From Acidobacteriota bacterium (GTDB lineage Bacteria; Acidobacteriota; Terriglobia; 20CM-2-55-15): a DNA stretch of 64,000 bases. Shown one piece after another: positions 44,799 through 55,859 of the stretch. The stretch lies in the NCBI GenBank assembly GCA_022821145.1, contig JAJEEE010000076.1, forward strand, positions 1 to 64,000. Reading direction: 5' to 3'. A program made the translations under genes and the position numbers. The stretch's first letter is position 1, and every line of letters starts with the position of its first letter. A model generated the notes under the pieces. The model did no database searches. It was not told the DNA's origin and worked only from the letters and a program-made list of their open reading frames with translations.

Positions 44799-44832
44799 AC
44801 ACTCCCGGCCGCGGGACTCGCCGGACGGCGCC

Positions 44833-45294
44833 TCAGCGTACGGGGAAGAAAATGTCCGTGCGCCACTTGGACACGTCGGGTTCGGCGCCGGGGTCGGTCA
44901 CGTAGACTTCCCAGGGCGCCCCAGCCCTCTCGAGCCCCTCTGACCGCATCCATTCGGTCAACGCCGCCCACGTGTGATGGAGATTCTCGTAAGGCCCCAG
45001 GTGCGTGACGGCGGCCACCGTTCCGCCCGGCAGCACGCCGGCCCCGATACGTTCCGTGCCGTCCATCGGAGCCGCCACGGGTATCGCGCACTCGATCTCC
45101 AGCGTGTCGCCGTCCGCGGTGTGATAGATCGTCAGGGGCATCCCCGCCGGTGTCGCGCCCTGCTCTCCGATGTGGGCGTGCACCTCCCCGAACAGCGGTC
45201 CCATGACCTCCGCGAGCCTGTCCATCGTGCTGGTCGCACGTATGCCCACGATGGGCTGGGCCTCGATCCGGGTCGTTCTGAACTCGGGCTTCAT
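44833..45294 (-). CDS. GyrI-like/AraC effector-binding-type small-molecule binding protein
   Basis: A 153-residue protein with a SOUL/GyrI-like fold. It shows the N-terminal FRTTRIEAQPIVGIRATSTMDRLAEVMG, the acidic strand YHTADGDTLEIECAIPV, VAAVTHLGPYENLHHTWAALTEWM and the C-terminal VYVTDPGAEPDVSKWRTDIFFPV, where Glu and Tyr line the binding pocket. Such domains sense drugs or cofactors. GGAGGA precedes the chosen ATG. It lies between pilus genes but has no obvious link to them. Confidence 0.82.
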   Translation of the reverse strand: MKPEFRTTRIEAQPIVGIRATSTMDRLAEVMGPLFGEVHAHIGEQGATPAGMPLTIYHTADGDTLEIECAIPVAAPMDGTERIGAGVLPGGTVAAVTHLGPYENLHHTWAALTEWMRSEGLERAGAPWEVYVTDPGAEPDVSKWRTDIFFPVR

Positions 45295-45420
45295 GTTCGG
45301 CTCCTCCCCGCCCTCCCCGTCGGGAGCGCCGGTCGATCGCGGGTTTTCACGACCTCCGGCTCCACTCCGCGGCCGATACAGGATAAACCCGATCGTCAAT
45401 ACCGCGGCGATGGGTTTCGG

Positions 45421-46545
45421 CTACCCGCTCAACTGACCGACGAGGCTGAAGATCGGCATGTACATCGAGACGACGATGCCGCCGACCAGCACGCCGAGCG
45501 CCGCCATCATCATCGGCTCGATGGCCGTCATCAGGTCCGCGGTCGCCATGTCCACCTCGTCCTCGTAGAAATCGGCGATCTTGTCGAGCATGGCAGCCAG
45601 GGCGCCCGTCCGCTCGCCGACGCCGATCATGCGCACCGCCATGCCCGGAAACACGCCCGACTCCTCGAGCGGTTCGACGATGGTGCGTCCGGACTCGACG
45701 GCCGTCCGAACATCGTGGACCGCGGCCTCGACGACGGCGTTGCCCGAGGTGCGGGCCGTGACGGCCAGCGCGTCGAGAATGGGTACGCCGCTCGCAATCA
45801 GCGTGCCCGTCGTCCGGGTGAACCGTGCCGCGGCGATCTTGCGGACGAGGACGCCGACGACGGGAAGACGGAGAACGCCGGCGTCGAGCGCGGCTCGCCC
45901 CCGAGGCGTTCCGTACCACGATCGGACGAGCACGCCGGCGACGACGGAACCGGCCAGGACGAAGATTCCGAAGTTTCCCACGAACGCGCTGGCGCCGATC
46001 ACGATCCGCGTCGGCAACGGCAGCGCCACGTCCATGCTGGCGAACAGCTCGGTGAACGCGGGAACGACCCTCCACAGGATCAGCGTGACCACCGCGCCGG
46101 CGACGGCCACGACCGCGGCCGGATACACCATGGCCGAACGCATCGCCGACCTCAGCTTGACGGACTTCTCGATTTGCGTCGACAGCCGCCGGAAGATCGT
46201 GTCGAGGACCCCGCCGGCCTCCCCGGCCGCCACCATGCGCGTGTAGACGTCGTCGAAGACCCGGGGGTGACGCCTCATTCCCTCGGCCAGCGACGCGCCG
46301 GCCTCGACCTCGCGCCGGACATCGTGAACGGCGGCGGCCAGCTTCCGGTTCCCCGGTTGGGCACCCAGGATCTCCAGACACTCCACCAGCGGCAGGCCCG
46401 ACGCGATCATCACGGAGAACTGCCGTGTGAAGACGGCCAGGTCCTTGGGCGTGGGATTCCCGCCGATTCGGGACGTCCGGAGGCGGCCCCCCGGGCGCCC
46501 GGCGGCCGCCGCACGCAGGCGGCGCCAGACAGTCGATGTGGACAT
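45421..46545 (-). CDS. GspF/PilC-family inner-membrane platform protein (copy 2)
   Basis: A 374-residue platform protein, closer to PilC: TPKDLAVFTRQFSVMIASGLPLVECLEIL starts the first domain, and FTRTTGTLIASGVPILDALAV the second. The membrane segments and the conserved DKIADFYEDEVDMAT and AIEPMMMAALG are present. The start is uncertain; a TTG 33 bases upstream is also open and no ribosome binding site is clear. It is divergent from the ntrY-like gene. Together with copy 1 the cluster encodes two platforms but one ATPase. Confidence 0.9.
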   Translation of the reverse strand: MSTSTVWRRLRAAAAGRPGGRLRTSRIGGNPTPKDLAVFTRQFSVMIASGLPLVECLEILGAQPGNRKLAAAVHDVRREVEAGASLAEGMRRHPRVFDDVYTRMVAAGEAGGVLDTIFRRLSTQIEKSVKLRSAMRSAMVYPAAVVAVAGAVVTLILWRVVPAFTELFASMDVALPLPTRIVIGASAFVGNFGIFVLAGSVVAGVLVRSWYGTPRGRAALDAGVLRLPVVGVLVRKIAAARFTRTTGTLIASGVPILDALAVTARTSGNAVVEAAVHDVRTAVESGRTIVEPLEESGVFPGMAVRMIGVGERTGALAAMLDKIADFYEDEVDMATADLMTAIEPMMMAALGVLVGGIVVSMYMPIFSLVGQLSG

Positions 46546-46686
46546 GATCGATGTACCGTCCCGTCTTGGGAGCGACAACGGAGGGAGGGCGGCCCGTCGC
46601 GGAACAGAATACCGCCGCGCGGGCGGGATTCAAAGGACGAATACCGCCGGCATGGCGGAGAACGGCGTCGATCCGGGCGCGGACCG

Positions 46687-46692
46687 TATAAT
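46687..46692 (+). promoter_or_regulatory. -10 box of the ntrY-like gene
   Basis: A perfect TATAAT ends six bases before the ATG. Transcription would then start at the start codon itself, giving a leaderless mRNA. No -35 match or ribosome binding site is seen. Confidence 0.5.
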
Positions 46693-46698
46693 GGCGTC

Positions 46699-48773
46699 AT
46701 GGGAGCGTCGTTCGGCTCGACGAGGCTTCAGCTTGCGGGGCTGGCGGTGCTGGTGCTGGCGCTGGCGGTCTTCGTCCAGGCGGCCTTCAACCTGGAGTCG
46801 TTCCTGAGTCCGGCGAACCCGGACCAGTTCGTGCTCTTCTTCACGCTGTCGACCATCATCTTCCTGGTCCTCCTGGTGTTCGCGTTCGTGCTGGCGCGCA
46901 GCCTGTTCAAGCTCGTCATGGACCGCCGGAGCGAGAAACCCGGCGCGCGGTTCAAGACCCGGCTGGTAACGTCGATGATCCTGCTGACGCTGATACCGGC
47001 GATCGCGCTCTTCGCGTTCGCCTTCGGGTTGGTCAACCGCAGCATCGACAAGTGGTTCAGCGGCCCCGCCACGCGGGTCTTCGAGACGGCGGCCCGAATC
47101 GATGGCGCATGGCGCGCCGACTTCGAGCGCGCGGCGGTCGGCGCGCTTCGGGAGGCGGCGTCCGAGTTGCCGGACGATCTGGACCGGACGGCCGGGAACC
47201 TTCGGATGGAAGCCGTCGCGGTAACGGACGGCAACGGCGCGATCATCCGGTCGTCGTCCGAAGCCGCCGCGTTCGCAGCCGCGTTCCGGAACGCCGTGCT
47301 CCAATCCGGCCCAGACGCGTCGGCCGACGCCGCGCCTCGCCTGCTCTCGCGGCCGGACGGCAGCCTCATCGGCATTGCCCGCGTTCCCGCCGACGACGTC
47401 CGGTTCATCGCAGCCGCGTTTCCGGGTCCGGACCGCCTGGCTCTGCTCGAGTCCATCGCCGACGAACGCATCAACTACGAAGGCCTGATCGAGGAACGCA
47501 CCTTCTACCGCGACACCTACGTGCAGATCCTCGCCCTGATGACGATCCTGGTGTTGTTCGCCGCGGTGTGGACGGGCCTGTTCCTCGCCAAGCGGATGAC
47601 GGTGCCGATCGAGGCCCTGTCCTCGGCCACCCGCGAGATCTCGGCCGGCAACCTCGACCACCGCGTGAAGGTCGACGCCGACGACGAGCTGGAAATGCTG
47701 GTGGGCCTGTTCAACGACATGGCGGGGCGGCTCCAGGTGACCACCGCGCAGTTGGACGACCGCCGCCGCTATACCGAAACCATTCTGGAATCGATTCCGA
47801 CGGGAGTGATATCGATCGACGACGACGACCGCGTCACCAAGATCAACGGCGCGGCGCGGACGATGTTCGCGATCGAGGGGGCGGACACGCTTCGGGACAT
47901 TTTCGACCGGGACGACCTCGACGCCATCGAGGAACTGCTGCGGATCTGCCGCCAGGAAGGCGCGACGACGCGGGAAATGACGCTCGCCGCCGACCCGGCG
48001 TCCGGGCAAGGCGTCCCCAGCGCCGTCCTCGCGAGCCGGTTGAGCACGGGGGGCGTCGTCCTGGTCGTCGAGGACCTGACCGAGGTGGCCAAGGCCCAGA
48101 AGGCCACCGCGTGGAGGGAAGCGGCGCGCCGGCTGGCGCACGAGATCAAGAATCCCCTGACGCCGATTCAGCTTTCGGCCGAGCGCATCGCCCGCCACGT
48201 GGACCGGACACGCGAGATCGACCCGCGCACGGCCGCGATCGTACGCGAATGCGTGGAGTCGATCGCCGGGGAGGTGGACAGCCTGAAGGCGCTGGTCAAC
48301 GAGTTCGGGCGCGTCGCGCGGCTCCCGTCGCCGTCCCTGGAACCGACGCCGCTCGCTCCGCTGCTGGAGCGCACACTCGCTTTGTACGAGGACCGGTTCG
48401 ACGGAACCCGCGTGGTTACGGAGATTCCCGAGGATCTGCCCCCACTGATGATGGACACGCAGCAGATCAAGCGCGTCCTGACCAACCTGATCGACAACGC
48501 GCTCGACGCGATGTCGGGGCGCACGGACAAGGAGTTGCGGATCGGGTGCGAGCTGGTTCGCGACGACACCATGGCGCGGCTGACGGTGAGCGACAACGGT
48601 CACGGGGTCGCGCCCGAGGACGCGGACCGCGTCTTCGCACCGTATTTCTCCACGCGCAAGGACGGCACGGGGCTCGGACTGGCGATCGCCAGCCGGATCG
48701 TGTCGGACCACGGCGGCTATATCGGGACCGAGTCCAACGGCCGCGGCGCCCGTTTCATCGTCGAGCTGCCCGT

Positions 48774-48789
<16 letters not shown>
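46699..48789 (+). CDS. ntrY: NtrY-like membrane sensor histidine kinase
   Basis: A 696-residue kinase. N-terminal membrane segments (about residues 10-90) are followed by a periplasmic sensor region, another membrane segment (about 280), a HAMP domain (RMTVPIEALSSATREISAGNLDHRV), a PAS domain (TILESIPTGVISIDDDDRV), the phosphoacceptor box HEIKNPLTPIQLSAER and the ATPase with NLIDNALDAM, DNGHGV and TGLGLAIASRIV. The domain order is that of NtrY. The partner regulator gene overlaps its stop by 16 bases. The signal sensed is unknown. Confidence 0.93.
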
Positions 48790-50101
<1,312 letters not shown>

Positions 50102-50105
<4 letters not shown>

Positions 50106-51103
50106 CGGACCGTCCCCTCGGCGGGCGACGACGCGGTCGCGTACAGCTTCCGGGGGATGCGCCCCGCCTCGTAGGCCAAGCGGCCGGCCCGGACCGCGTG
50201 ATTCATCGCGTCGGCCATGGCTGCAGGATCGTCGGCGCCGGCGATGGCCGTGTTCATCAGCACGCCGTCGGCGCCCAGTTCCATGGCCAGCACGGCGTCG
50301 GACGCCGTCCCGACCCCCGCGTCCACGATGAGCGGCACCTCGGTGACGCGTTCGCGCAGAATGCGCATCGCCGCCACGTTCTGGATCCCCATGCCGGACC
50401 CGATCGGCGCGCCCAACGGCATGATCGCCGCGGCGCCGGCGTCGACGAGGCGCCGGGCCACGATGAGGTCGTCGTTGGTGTACGGCATCACGACGAACCC
50501 CTCCTTGACCAATACCCGCGTGGCCTCGATCAGGCCGGCGGTGTCGGGGAACAGCGTCCGCTCGTCGCCGATCACCTCCAGCTTGACCCACTCCGAGAGC
50601 CCGGCTTCGCGGCCCAGGCGCGCGGTCCTGACGGCGTCGTCGACGCTGTAGCACCCGGCGGTGTTGGGCAGGATCGTCATCCTGTCGGCGTCGATGAAAT
50701 CCAGGAGCGAACGGCCGGTTCCCCGCTTGAGCTCGACGCGCCGGACGGCCACCGTGACCATCTCGGCGCCCGACCGCCGGTGGGCCTCGGCCATGATCTC
50801 GTGGGTGGCGTACTTCCCGGTGCCGACGATCAGGCGCGAGTCGAAGGACCGCCCGGCGATCCGCAGGCCGCCGCCGTCGCCGCCCAAGCCGCCGCCTGAG
50901 CCGCCGCCGACGAAATGGACCACCTCGATGCGGTCGCCCGCCTCGATGACGACCTCCGCCCATCGCGCTCGCGGCACGACCGTCCGGTTGTGCTCGACCG
51001 CGACCCGGTCGGCCGGAAGCTCCAAGTGCTCCAGCAGTTGGCGCACGCTGATCGATGCGGGTATTTCGCGAGATTCGCCGTTGAGTTCGATACGCACCGG
51101 CAT
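50102..51103 (-). CDS. thiG: ThiS-ThiG fusion: sulfur carrier plus thiazole synthase
   Basis: A 333-residue fusion. Residues 1-67 are ThiS (ubiquitin-like: RIELNGESREIPASISVRQLLEHLEL, ending VVHFVGGGSGGG). Residues about 76-325 are ThiG, the thiazole phosphate synthase of thiamine synthesis: LIVGTGKY, the catalytic lysine in WVKLEVIGDE, the segment MPYTNDDL, PLGAPIGSGMGIQN, and VDAGVGTASDAVLAMELGADGVLMNTAIA. In stand-alone ThiS the terminal Gly-Gly must be free to be activated by ThiF. Here it is internal and followed by a glycine-rich linker. Other thi genes are not in the window. Confidence 0.93.
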
Positions 51104-51289
51104 GAAACCCCCCGTCGGGACCGGCCCGATACGGCCGGACGACGGTTCATCTTAGCAGAAGCCGTAACGGAGGCGCGCGGCCGGGCTTGCGGGGCGCGGG
51201 CTCGGCGGGCATACTCAGGCGTGGGTCGTTGCGGCGGGCGGAGATGCGTTGGCGTCCGCCGCGCCGGCGGCGGCCGGAGGAGGCGATCG

Positions 51290-52441
51290 ATGAGGTCCGG
51301 ACACTTTCTGCTCGCGGCGGCGGCCGCGGTTCTTGCGGGCGGTTGCGCTCCAGGCGACGCGAACCGAACGGTCCCGAGCGCGGTGGGCGGCGTGCGGGTC
51401 GTCACCCTGGCCGAAGGACTGGCGAATCCATGGAGCATCGCGTTTCTTCCGGACGGCGGCATCCTGGTCACGGAGCGGTCGGGCCAGCTTCGCATCGTGC
51501 GGGACGGGCGCCTGGACCCCGAGCCGGTGGCGGGCGTGCCGGAGTCTCTCTACGCCGGTCAGGGAGGTCTTCTCGAGGTCTCGCTGCATCCGGACTTCGC
51601 CGAGAACAACCGGGTCTACCTGACATACTCGAAAGCCGGCGATCAGGGCGCGACCACGGCCCTGGCGCGCGGCACGTTCGACGGACGGCGCCTGAACGAC
51701 GTGGAGGACATCTTCGTCGCCGACGCGTGGGCCGCGACCAACCTGCACTACGGGTCGCGCCTGGCCTGGGCGGCGGACGGCGCGTTGTTCATGACGGTGG
51801 GCGAGCGGAACATGCGGGACCGGGCCCAGGATCCCGGCGACCACGCCGGCAGCATCGTGCGTCTCGACGACGACGGCGGCGCGCGCGACGACAACCCCTT
51901 CGTCGGGCGGGCCGGTTACCGGCCGGAGATCTACTCGTACGGGCATCGGAACCCGCAGGGCCTGATGATCCATCCCGAAACCGGCGACTTGTGGACGAAC
52001 GAGCACGGACCGCAGGGAGGCGACGAAGTCAACGTCGTGACGGCCGGGGGCAACTACGGCTGGCCCGCGGTCACGTTCGGCCGCGAGTACTCCGGGGCCG
52101 TGATAACCGACCGACCCTGGCAGGCGGGGATGCAACAACCGCTGGCCTATTGGGTGCCCTCCATCGGCGTGTCCGGCATGACGGCCTACACCGGCGACGC
52201 CTTCCCGGAATGGCGCGGCAGCGTGTTCGTGGGCGCCCTGGCGGCCCGCGGCGCGGGGGTCCACCGGATCGGTTTCGACGTGGACGGCCCCGACGAGCGG
52301 GAATCGATCCTGTCGGAGCTCGGCGCCAGAGTCCGTGACGTGCGTCAGGGGCCGGACGGATACCTCTACGTGGTGACCGACGCCACCACGGCGCGCGAGG
52401 CGAACTCCGGATCGCTGCTGCGCCTGGAACCCGCGGGCTGA
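51290..52441 (+). CDS. PQQ-dependent sugar dehydrogenase (Gdh/sorbosone family), lipoprotein
   Basis: A 383-residue exported protein with a lipobox (LAGGC, cysteine near residue 19) and a six-bladed soluble glucose dehydrogenase fold. Visible are LANPWSIAFLPDGGILVTERSG, the PQQ-proximal histidine in GQGGLLEVSLHPDF, the pattern HYGSRLAWAADGALFMTVGER, YSYGHRNPQGLMIHPETGDLW and EHGPQGGDEVN. These enzymes oxidise sugars with PQQ and Ca2+. The substrate is not known. GGAGGAGG precedes the ATG. Confidence 0.93.
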   Translation: MRSGHFLLAAAAAVLAGGCAPGDANRTVPSAVGGVRVVTLAEGLANPWSIAFLPDGGILVTERSGQLRIVRDGRLDPEPVAGVPESLYAGQGGLLEVSLHPDFAENNRVYLTYSKAGDQGATTALARGTFDGRRLNDVEDIFVADAWAATNLHYGSRLAWAADGALFMTVGERNMRDRAQDPGDHAGSIVRLDDDGGARDDNPFVGRAGYRPEIYSYGHRNPQGLMIHPETGDLWTNEHGPQGGDEVNVVTAGGNYGWPAVTFGREYSGAVITDRPWQAGMQQPLAYWVPSIGVSGMTAYTGDAFPEWRGSVFVGALAARGAGVHRIGFDVDGPDERESILSELGARVRDVRQGPDGYLYVVTDATTAREANSGSLLRLEPAG

Positions 52442-52473
52442 TCGCGCCGGCGCCCGCCGGATGCGCCTGCAAG

Positions 52474-52502
52474 TTGCGCCCCGTCAGCGTGTTCTTTATA
52501 CT
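52474..52502 (+). promoter_or_regulatory. promoter of the four-haem cytochrome gene
   Basis: TTGCGC (52474-52479) and TATACT (52497-52502) are 17 bases apart, a good sigma-70-type promoter. The start site would lie near 52509, about 25 bases before the ATG. Confidence 0.6.
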
Positions 52503-52534
52503 GGCGCGTTCCAATACTTGAACGAGAGCTTGCC

Positions 52535-53521
52535 ATGAAACGTTGGATTCCGATTGCCCTCCCCGCCGCCCTTCTTCTCGCGTGGGGCGGCGTCGCGTCG
52601 CCGGCCCCCGAGGCGACACCCGCGATGGGAAGCACGGCTCGTCCCCTCGCGCCGGGCGCGGCGCCCTTCCAGTCGGAGGGGCAGCAGATTCTGGAAACCA
52701 AGTGCGTCTCCTGTCACGACCTCGGGGGCGTGGACGCGCTCCGCGCCTCCTCCGACGCGAACGCGATTCGCGAGGTCGTCCTGAACATGCTGGCCTATGG
52801 CGCGGACCTGACCAACGCGGAGGTCGACACGCTGGTCGCCTACCTGGCCAGCGGCGAGCCGTCCGAGGCGCCGGCCGTGGACGCCGTGGCCGCGGCCGAC
52901 CTGGTCGACGCGCGGTGCACGACGTGCCACGACCTCACCGGCATCGAGCCCGGCCTCTACACCGCCGACGAATGGCGCGAGACCGTCAGCCGCATGATGG
53001 GCTACGGCCTCGTCCTGTCCGAGGAGGAGTTCGAGACCATCGTCAACTACCTGGGCGCCGCCCCCGAAGCGGACGCCGAGAGCGAAGCGCCCGCCGTCGA
53101 TGCGGCCGCCGCGGCCGATCTCATCAACACGCGATGCACGACGTGTCACGACCTGACCGGCATCGAGCCCGGCTTCTACACCGCCGACGAATGGCGCGAG
53201 ACCGTCAGCCGCATGATGGGCTACGGCGTCGTCCTGTCCGAGGAGGAGTTCGAGACCATCGTCGACTACCTGGGCTCCACCCCGGAGGCGGACGCCGAAG
53301 GCGACGCGCCCGACTTCGACGCGGCCGCCGCCGAGGATCTCCTCAACACGGCCTGCACGACGTGTCACGACCTGAGCGCGATCACCTCGGCGCCCGGCGC
53401 GTACACCGAGGACGAGTTCCGGGAAACGATCTTCCGGATGCTCGGTTATGGCCTCTTCCTGGATGACGACCAGATCGACATGCTCGTGCGTTACCTGACC
53501 GAGACCTACGGCGCGCCGTAG
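52535..53521 (+). CDS. exported cytochrome c with four haem-binding repeats
   Basis: A 328-residue protein with a signal peptide (about residues 1-22) and four CxxCH haem c sites at residues 57-61, 128-132, 201-205 and 274-278. The last three units are exactly 73 residues apart, and each repeats CTTCHDLTGIEPG, a spacer and EWRETVSRMMGYG, where a methionine is the likely sixth ligand, then EEEFETIVNYLG. Units two and three are nearly identical in protein and DNA. The linkers are acidic. It probably moves electrons in the periplasm, perhaps from the neighbouring PQQ dehydrogenase. It is likely an array of monohaem domains, not a compact multihaem fold. Confidence 0.9.
   Translation: MKRWIPIALPAALLLAWGGVASPAPEATPAMGSTARPLAPGAAPFQSEGQQILETKCVSCHDLGGVDALRASSDANAIREVVLNMLAYGADLTNAEVDTLVAYLASGEPSEAPAVDAVAAADLVDARCTTCHDLTGIEPGLYTADEWRETVSRMMGYGLVLSEEEFETIVNYLGAAPEADAESEAPAVDAAAAADLINTRCTTCHDLTGIEPGFYTADEWRETVSRMMGYGVVLSEEEFETIVDYLGSTPEADAEGDAPDFDAAAAEDLLNTACTTCHDLSAITSAPGAYTEDEFRETIFRMLGYGLFLDDDQIDMLVRYLTETYGAP
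52916..53353 (+). repeat. tandem 219-bp DNA repeat within the cytochrome gene
   Basis: Two consecutive 219-bp units (52916-53134 and 53135-53353) encode the second and third haem domains. Roughly 150 bases at the start of each unit are almost identical, with only scattered changes such as GTGCC/GTGTC and GGCCTC/GGCTTC, while the linkers differ. This points to a recent duplication or gene conversion. Confidence 0.85.
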
Positions 53522-53575
53522 GCGCCCGGCCGAAACGCGCGTCGCACGGGTGAATCGCCGGCGGGCCGTGCGCCT

Positions 53576-55030
53576 TCAGTGGCCGCCGGAAACGCGACCC
53601 CGGCCCGCGTCGTAGCGCTCCAACTGCCGCAGGTAGGTTTCCACGGCCGCCCGGTTCTGAACGGCATAGCTGACCAGCTCTTCCAGGGCGGCCTTGCGCT
53701 CCTCCAGACGCCGGCGCCGGGCGCGGGCGACGCGGGAATCCCTCTCCGAGGCGCTCCGGATGCGAGCGTCGGTCTGGAGAATCTCCTGCTCCCCGGTGCG
53801 CGTCGCCATCGCGTAGTCCTCCACGGCCCCCGGATACGCCTCCAGGACGGATCGCACCGAACCGCGCGCGAAGTAGCCCTCCGGGGAATCCGGCGCCAGC
53901 TCGACCACCCGCTCGAACCGCTCCAGCGCTTCGTCCAGGTCGCCCAGCTCGCGCGCGGCCCGTCCGTAACCGTACTCGGCGTTGATGTGCCGGGGACGCC
54001 ACGCCAGCGCCACCTCGTACTGGATCCGCGCCCACGCGAAGCGTCCCCGATCGAACTGGATGTTACCGAGGTGGTAATAGGCGTCCGCGTTGGACTCGTC
54101 GAGGCGCACGACGCGCCTCATGTGGGGTTCCGCCTCGTCGGGTCGTTCCAGGTCGAGCAGCAGGACGCCCAGGTCGTAGTGCGCGGGATGGTAGTCCGGA
54201 TTGGCGTCGATGGCCGCGCGGTACTCGGCCATCGCCGCCTCGGTCTGGTCGACGGCCTCGTAGTAGGCGCCCAATGCCCGGCGGCCCTCGAGAAAGCCCG
54301 GGGCGCGCCGCACGACCTCCCCGTAGAGGGTTTCGGCGAGCGGCGATTCGTTCTCGAAGGCCGCGTGTCCCAGTTCCAGATATGAGCGATAGTGGGACGG
54401 ATTCAGCGTCAGCGCCCGGCGGAACGATGCGCCGGCCCGCTCCGTCTCCCCGGTTCTCCGGTAGAACCGCCCGACCGCGTGCTGGACCAGAGCGGATTCG
54501 GGATGCAGCCCTTCGGGATCCTCGGGAGCGATCTCTCCACGGCGCTCGGCCCGGGGCCGGCCGGAGACGAGCCGCCAATAGGCGACCCAGTGCATCGCAT
54601 CTTCGGGGTTCGCCAGGACCAGCCTCCGGAGCGTGTCCGCCTCGGTCCCGGGCTCGAGGAAAGCGTCCAGGCGCGCCTGGAAGTCCGCGTCGTCCGGGCA
54701 CGTGTTGGCGTTCCGGGCGCGGACGGCCTCGGACCGGCTCGCCTCGTACGCCTCCCAGTTCGAACGTTGCTCGTCGGACAGGAATACCAGGGCCTCGGCC
54801 AGGTGGAGCGTATACCGGCAGTTGTCCGGCTCGACGGCCGCGGCGCGCCGAAAGGCGGCCGCCGCCCGGCGGTATCCGTCCGGAGTCCCCTGGTGGAACG
54901 CCCCGACGCCGTCGCGAAAGAGCGATTCCTGGATACGCGGGCCGACGGCCGGAGACCGGACGCACCCGGCCGCCGCCAGCAGCCACAGCGTCGCGGCGAT
55001 CGCCCGCCTGCGGGGAACACGCAGTCGCAT
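53576..55030 (-). CDS. TPR-repeat lipoprotein
   Basis: A 484-residue exported protein with a lipobox near residue 22 (AAAGC) and multiple tetratricopeptide repeats. Examples are AAAFRRAAAVEPDNCRYTLHLAEALVFL, AGASFRRALTLNPSHYRSYLELGHAAF, AMAEYRAAIDANPDYHPAHYDLGVLLL, AEPHMRRVVRLDESNADAYYHLGNIQF and ALERFERVVELAPDSPEGYFARGSVRS. The C-terminus is basic and helical. TPR lipoproteins scaffold cell-envelope complexes. Its partner is unknown. The gene is convergent with the cytochrome gene. Confidence 0.85.
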   Translation of the reverse strand: MRLRVPRRRAIAATLWLLAAAGCVRSPAVGPRIQESLFRDGVGAFHQGTPDGYRRAAAAFRRAAAVEPDNCRYTLHLAEALVFLSDEQRSNWEAYEASRSEAVRARNANTCPDDADFQARLDAFLEPGTEADTLRRLVLANPEDAMHWVAYWRLVSGRPRAERRGEIAPEDPEGLHPESALVQHAVGRFYRRTGETERAGASFRRALTLNPSHYRSYLELGHAAFENESPLAETLYGEVVRRAPGFLEGRRALGAYYEAVDQTEAAMAEYRAAIDANPDYHPAHYDLGVLLLDLERPDEAEPHMRRVVRLDESNADAYYHLGNIQFDRGRFAWARIQYEVALAWRPRHINAEYGYGRAARELGDLDEALERFERVVELAPDSPEGYFARGSVRSVLEAYPGAVEDYAMATRTGEQEILQTDARIRSASERDSRVARARRRRLEERKAALEELVSYAVQNRAAVETYLRQLERYDAGRGRVSGGH

Positions 55031-55137
55031 AGGGATATTGTGTCAGAGCGGACGCGTTCGTCCAACGCCCGCCGGAATCATCCTGGCCCGGCCCGCGCGC
55101 AGGCCAAGTTCGGGACCACAAGTGTCCAGAGGATTGG

Positions 55138-55143
55138 TATAAT
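55138..55143 (+). promoter_or_regulatory. -10 box of the Fo ATP synthase operon
   Basis: A perfect TATAAT about 75 bases before the first atp gene start. No convincing -35 hexamer is seen 17 bases upstream. Confidence 0.45.
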
Positions 55144-55217
55144 GCCCAGTTTGAACTTGGGTCGGACGCGCCGCTGAGCATCCGCGCGCCGCCCGTGCGG
55201 ACGCGGTGGGGGTCCCG

Positions 55218-55463
55218 ATGCCCGACGAGGGTCCAGGTCGGTTCCTTTCGCGGTCACTGAAGGTTTTTCAGGAGAATCTTCGGAACGCGGGTCCGGCCAT
55301 GACGGCCGGGTACACGTTGCCAGCCGCCATGCTGGTCTTCGGCGGCGTGGGCTTCCTGCTCGACCGGTGGCTCGGAACGCCGCCGTGGCTGCTGTTGGCC
55401 GGGCTGGGAGTCGGGATCGTGGTCGGTTTCGCGGAACTGGCCCGGATCGTGTGGCGGCGATGA
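55218..55463 (+). CDS. AtpZ/AtpI-like small membrane protein
   Basis: An 81-residue protein with two membrane segments (about residues 27-47 and 53-73), matching AtpZ/AtpI-like proteins encoded at the head of ATP synthase operons. TLPAAMLVFGGVGFLLDRWLG is typical. These proteins assist c-ring or Mg2+/Ca2+ handling. The ATG is preceded by a G-rich sequence; a GTG four codons upstream is also possible. The next gene overlaps its stop (ATGA). Confidence 0.82.
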   Translation: MPDEGPGRFLSRSLKVFQENLRNAGPAMTAGYTLPAAMLVFGGVGFLLDRWLGTPPWLLLAGLGVGIVVGFAELARIVWRR

Positions 55464-55846
55464 AATCAGTCGCGTGGATGGCGGCGGCCTGCGTGGCTTC
55501 GGCGTTCCTGTTGACGCGGGCGCCGGGAATCGACGCCGCCCGGGAAATCTGGCTCGGGATGGCCGGCCCCCTGCTGATGGCGGGGGTGGGCTGGATCGTC
55601 GCCGAGCGCGCGCACCGGCGCGATCCGGAACGCATGATCCGGGTGCAGTTGTGGCTCTTCGGCGGGAAGATGGCGTTCGTGGCCGCGTATCTGGTCGCCA
55701 TGCTTCTCGTCGGTGCGTTGCGCCCGGCGCCGTTCGTGGCCAGCTTTACGGGTTATTTCCTGTCGCTGCACGCCGCGGAAGCCTACGGCCTGCAACGATT
55801 GCTGCGGCAGCGGCCCGGCGGGGCGGACCGAGAGCCGATCGATTGA
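55460..55846 (+). CDS. putative ATP synthase subunit I (AtpI-like) membrane protein
   Basis: A 128-residue protein with four predicted membrane segments (about residues 5-22, 30-48, 65-87 and 95-110). The layout MAGPLLMAGVGWIVAERAHRRDPERM and the last helix FVASFTGYFLSLHAAEAYGLQRL fit the subunit I family found next to atpB, which helps assemble the c ring. Similarity is weak and the call rests mostly on position: it overlaps the upstream gene by four bases and lies 13 bases before atpB. Confidence 0.65.
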   Translation: MKSVAWMAAACVASAFLLTRAPGIDAAREIWLGMAGPLLMAGVGWIVAERAHRRDPERMIRVQLWLFGGKMAFVAAYLVAMLLVGALRPAPFVASFTGYFLSLHAAEAYGLQRLLRQRPGGADREPID

Positions 55847-55859
55847 GAAGCGGAAAGAG

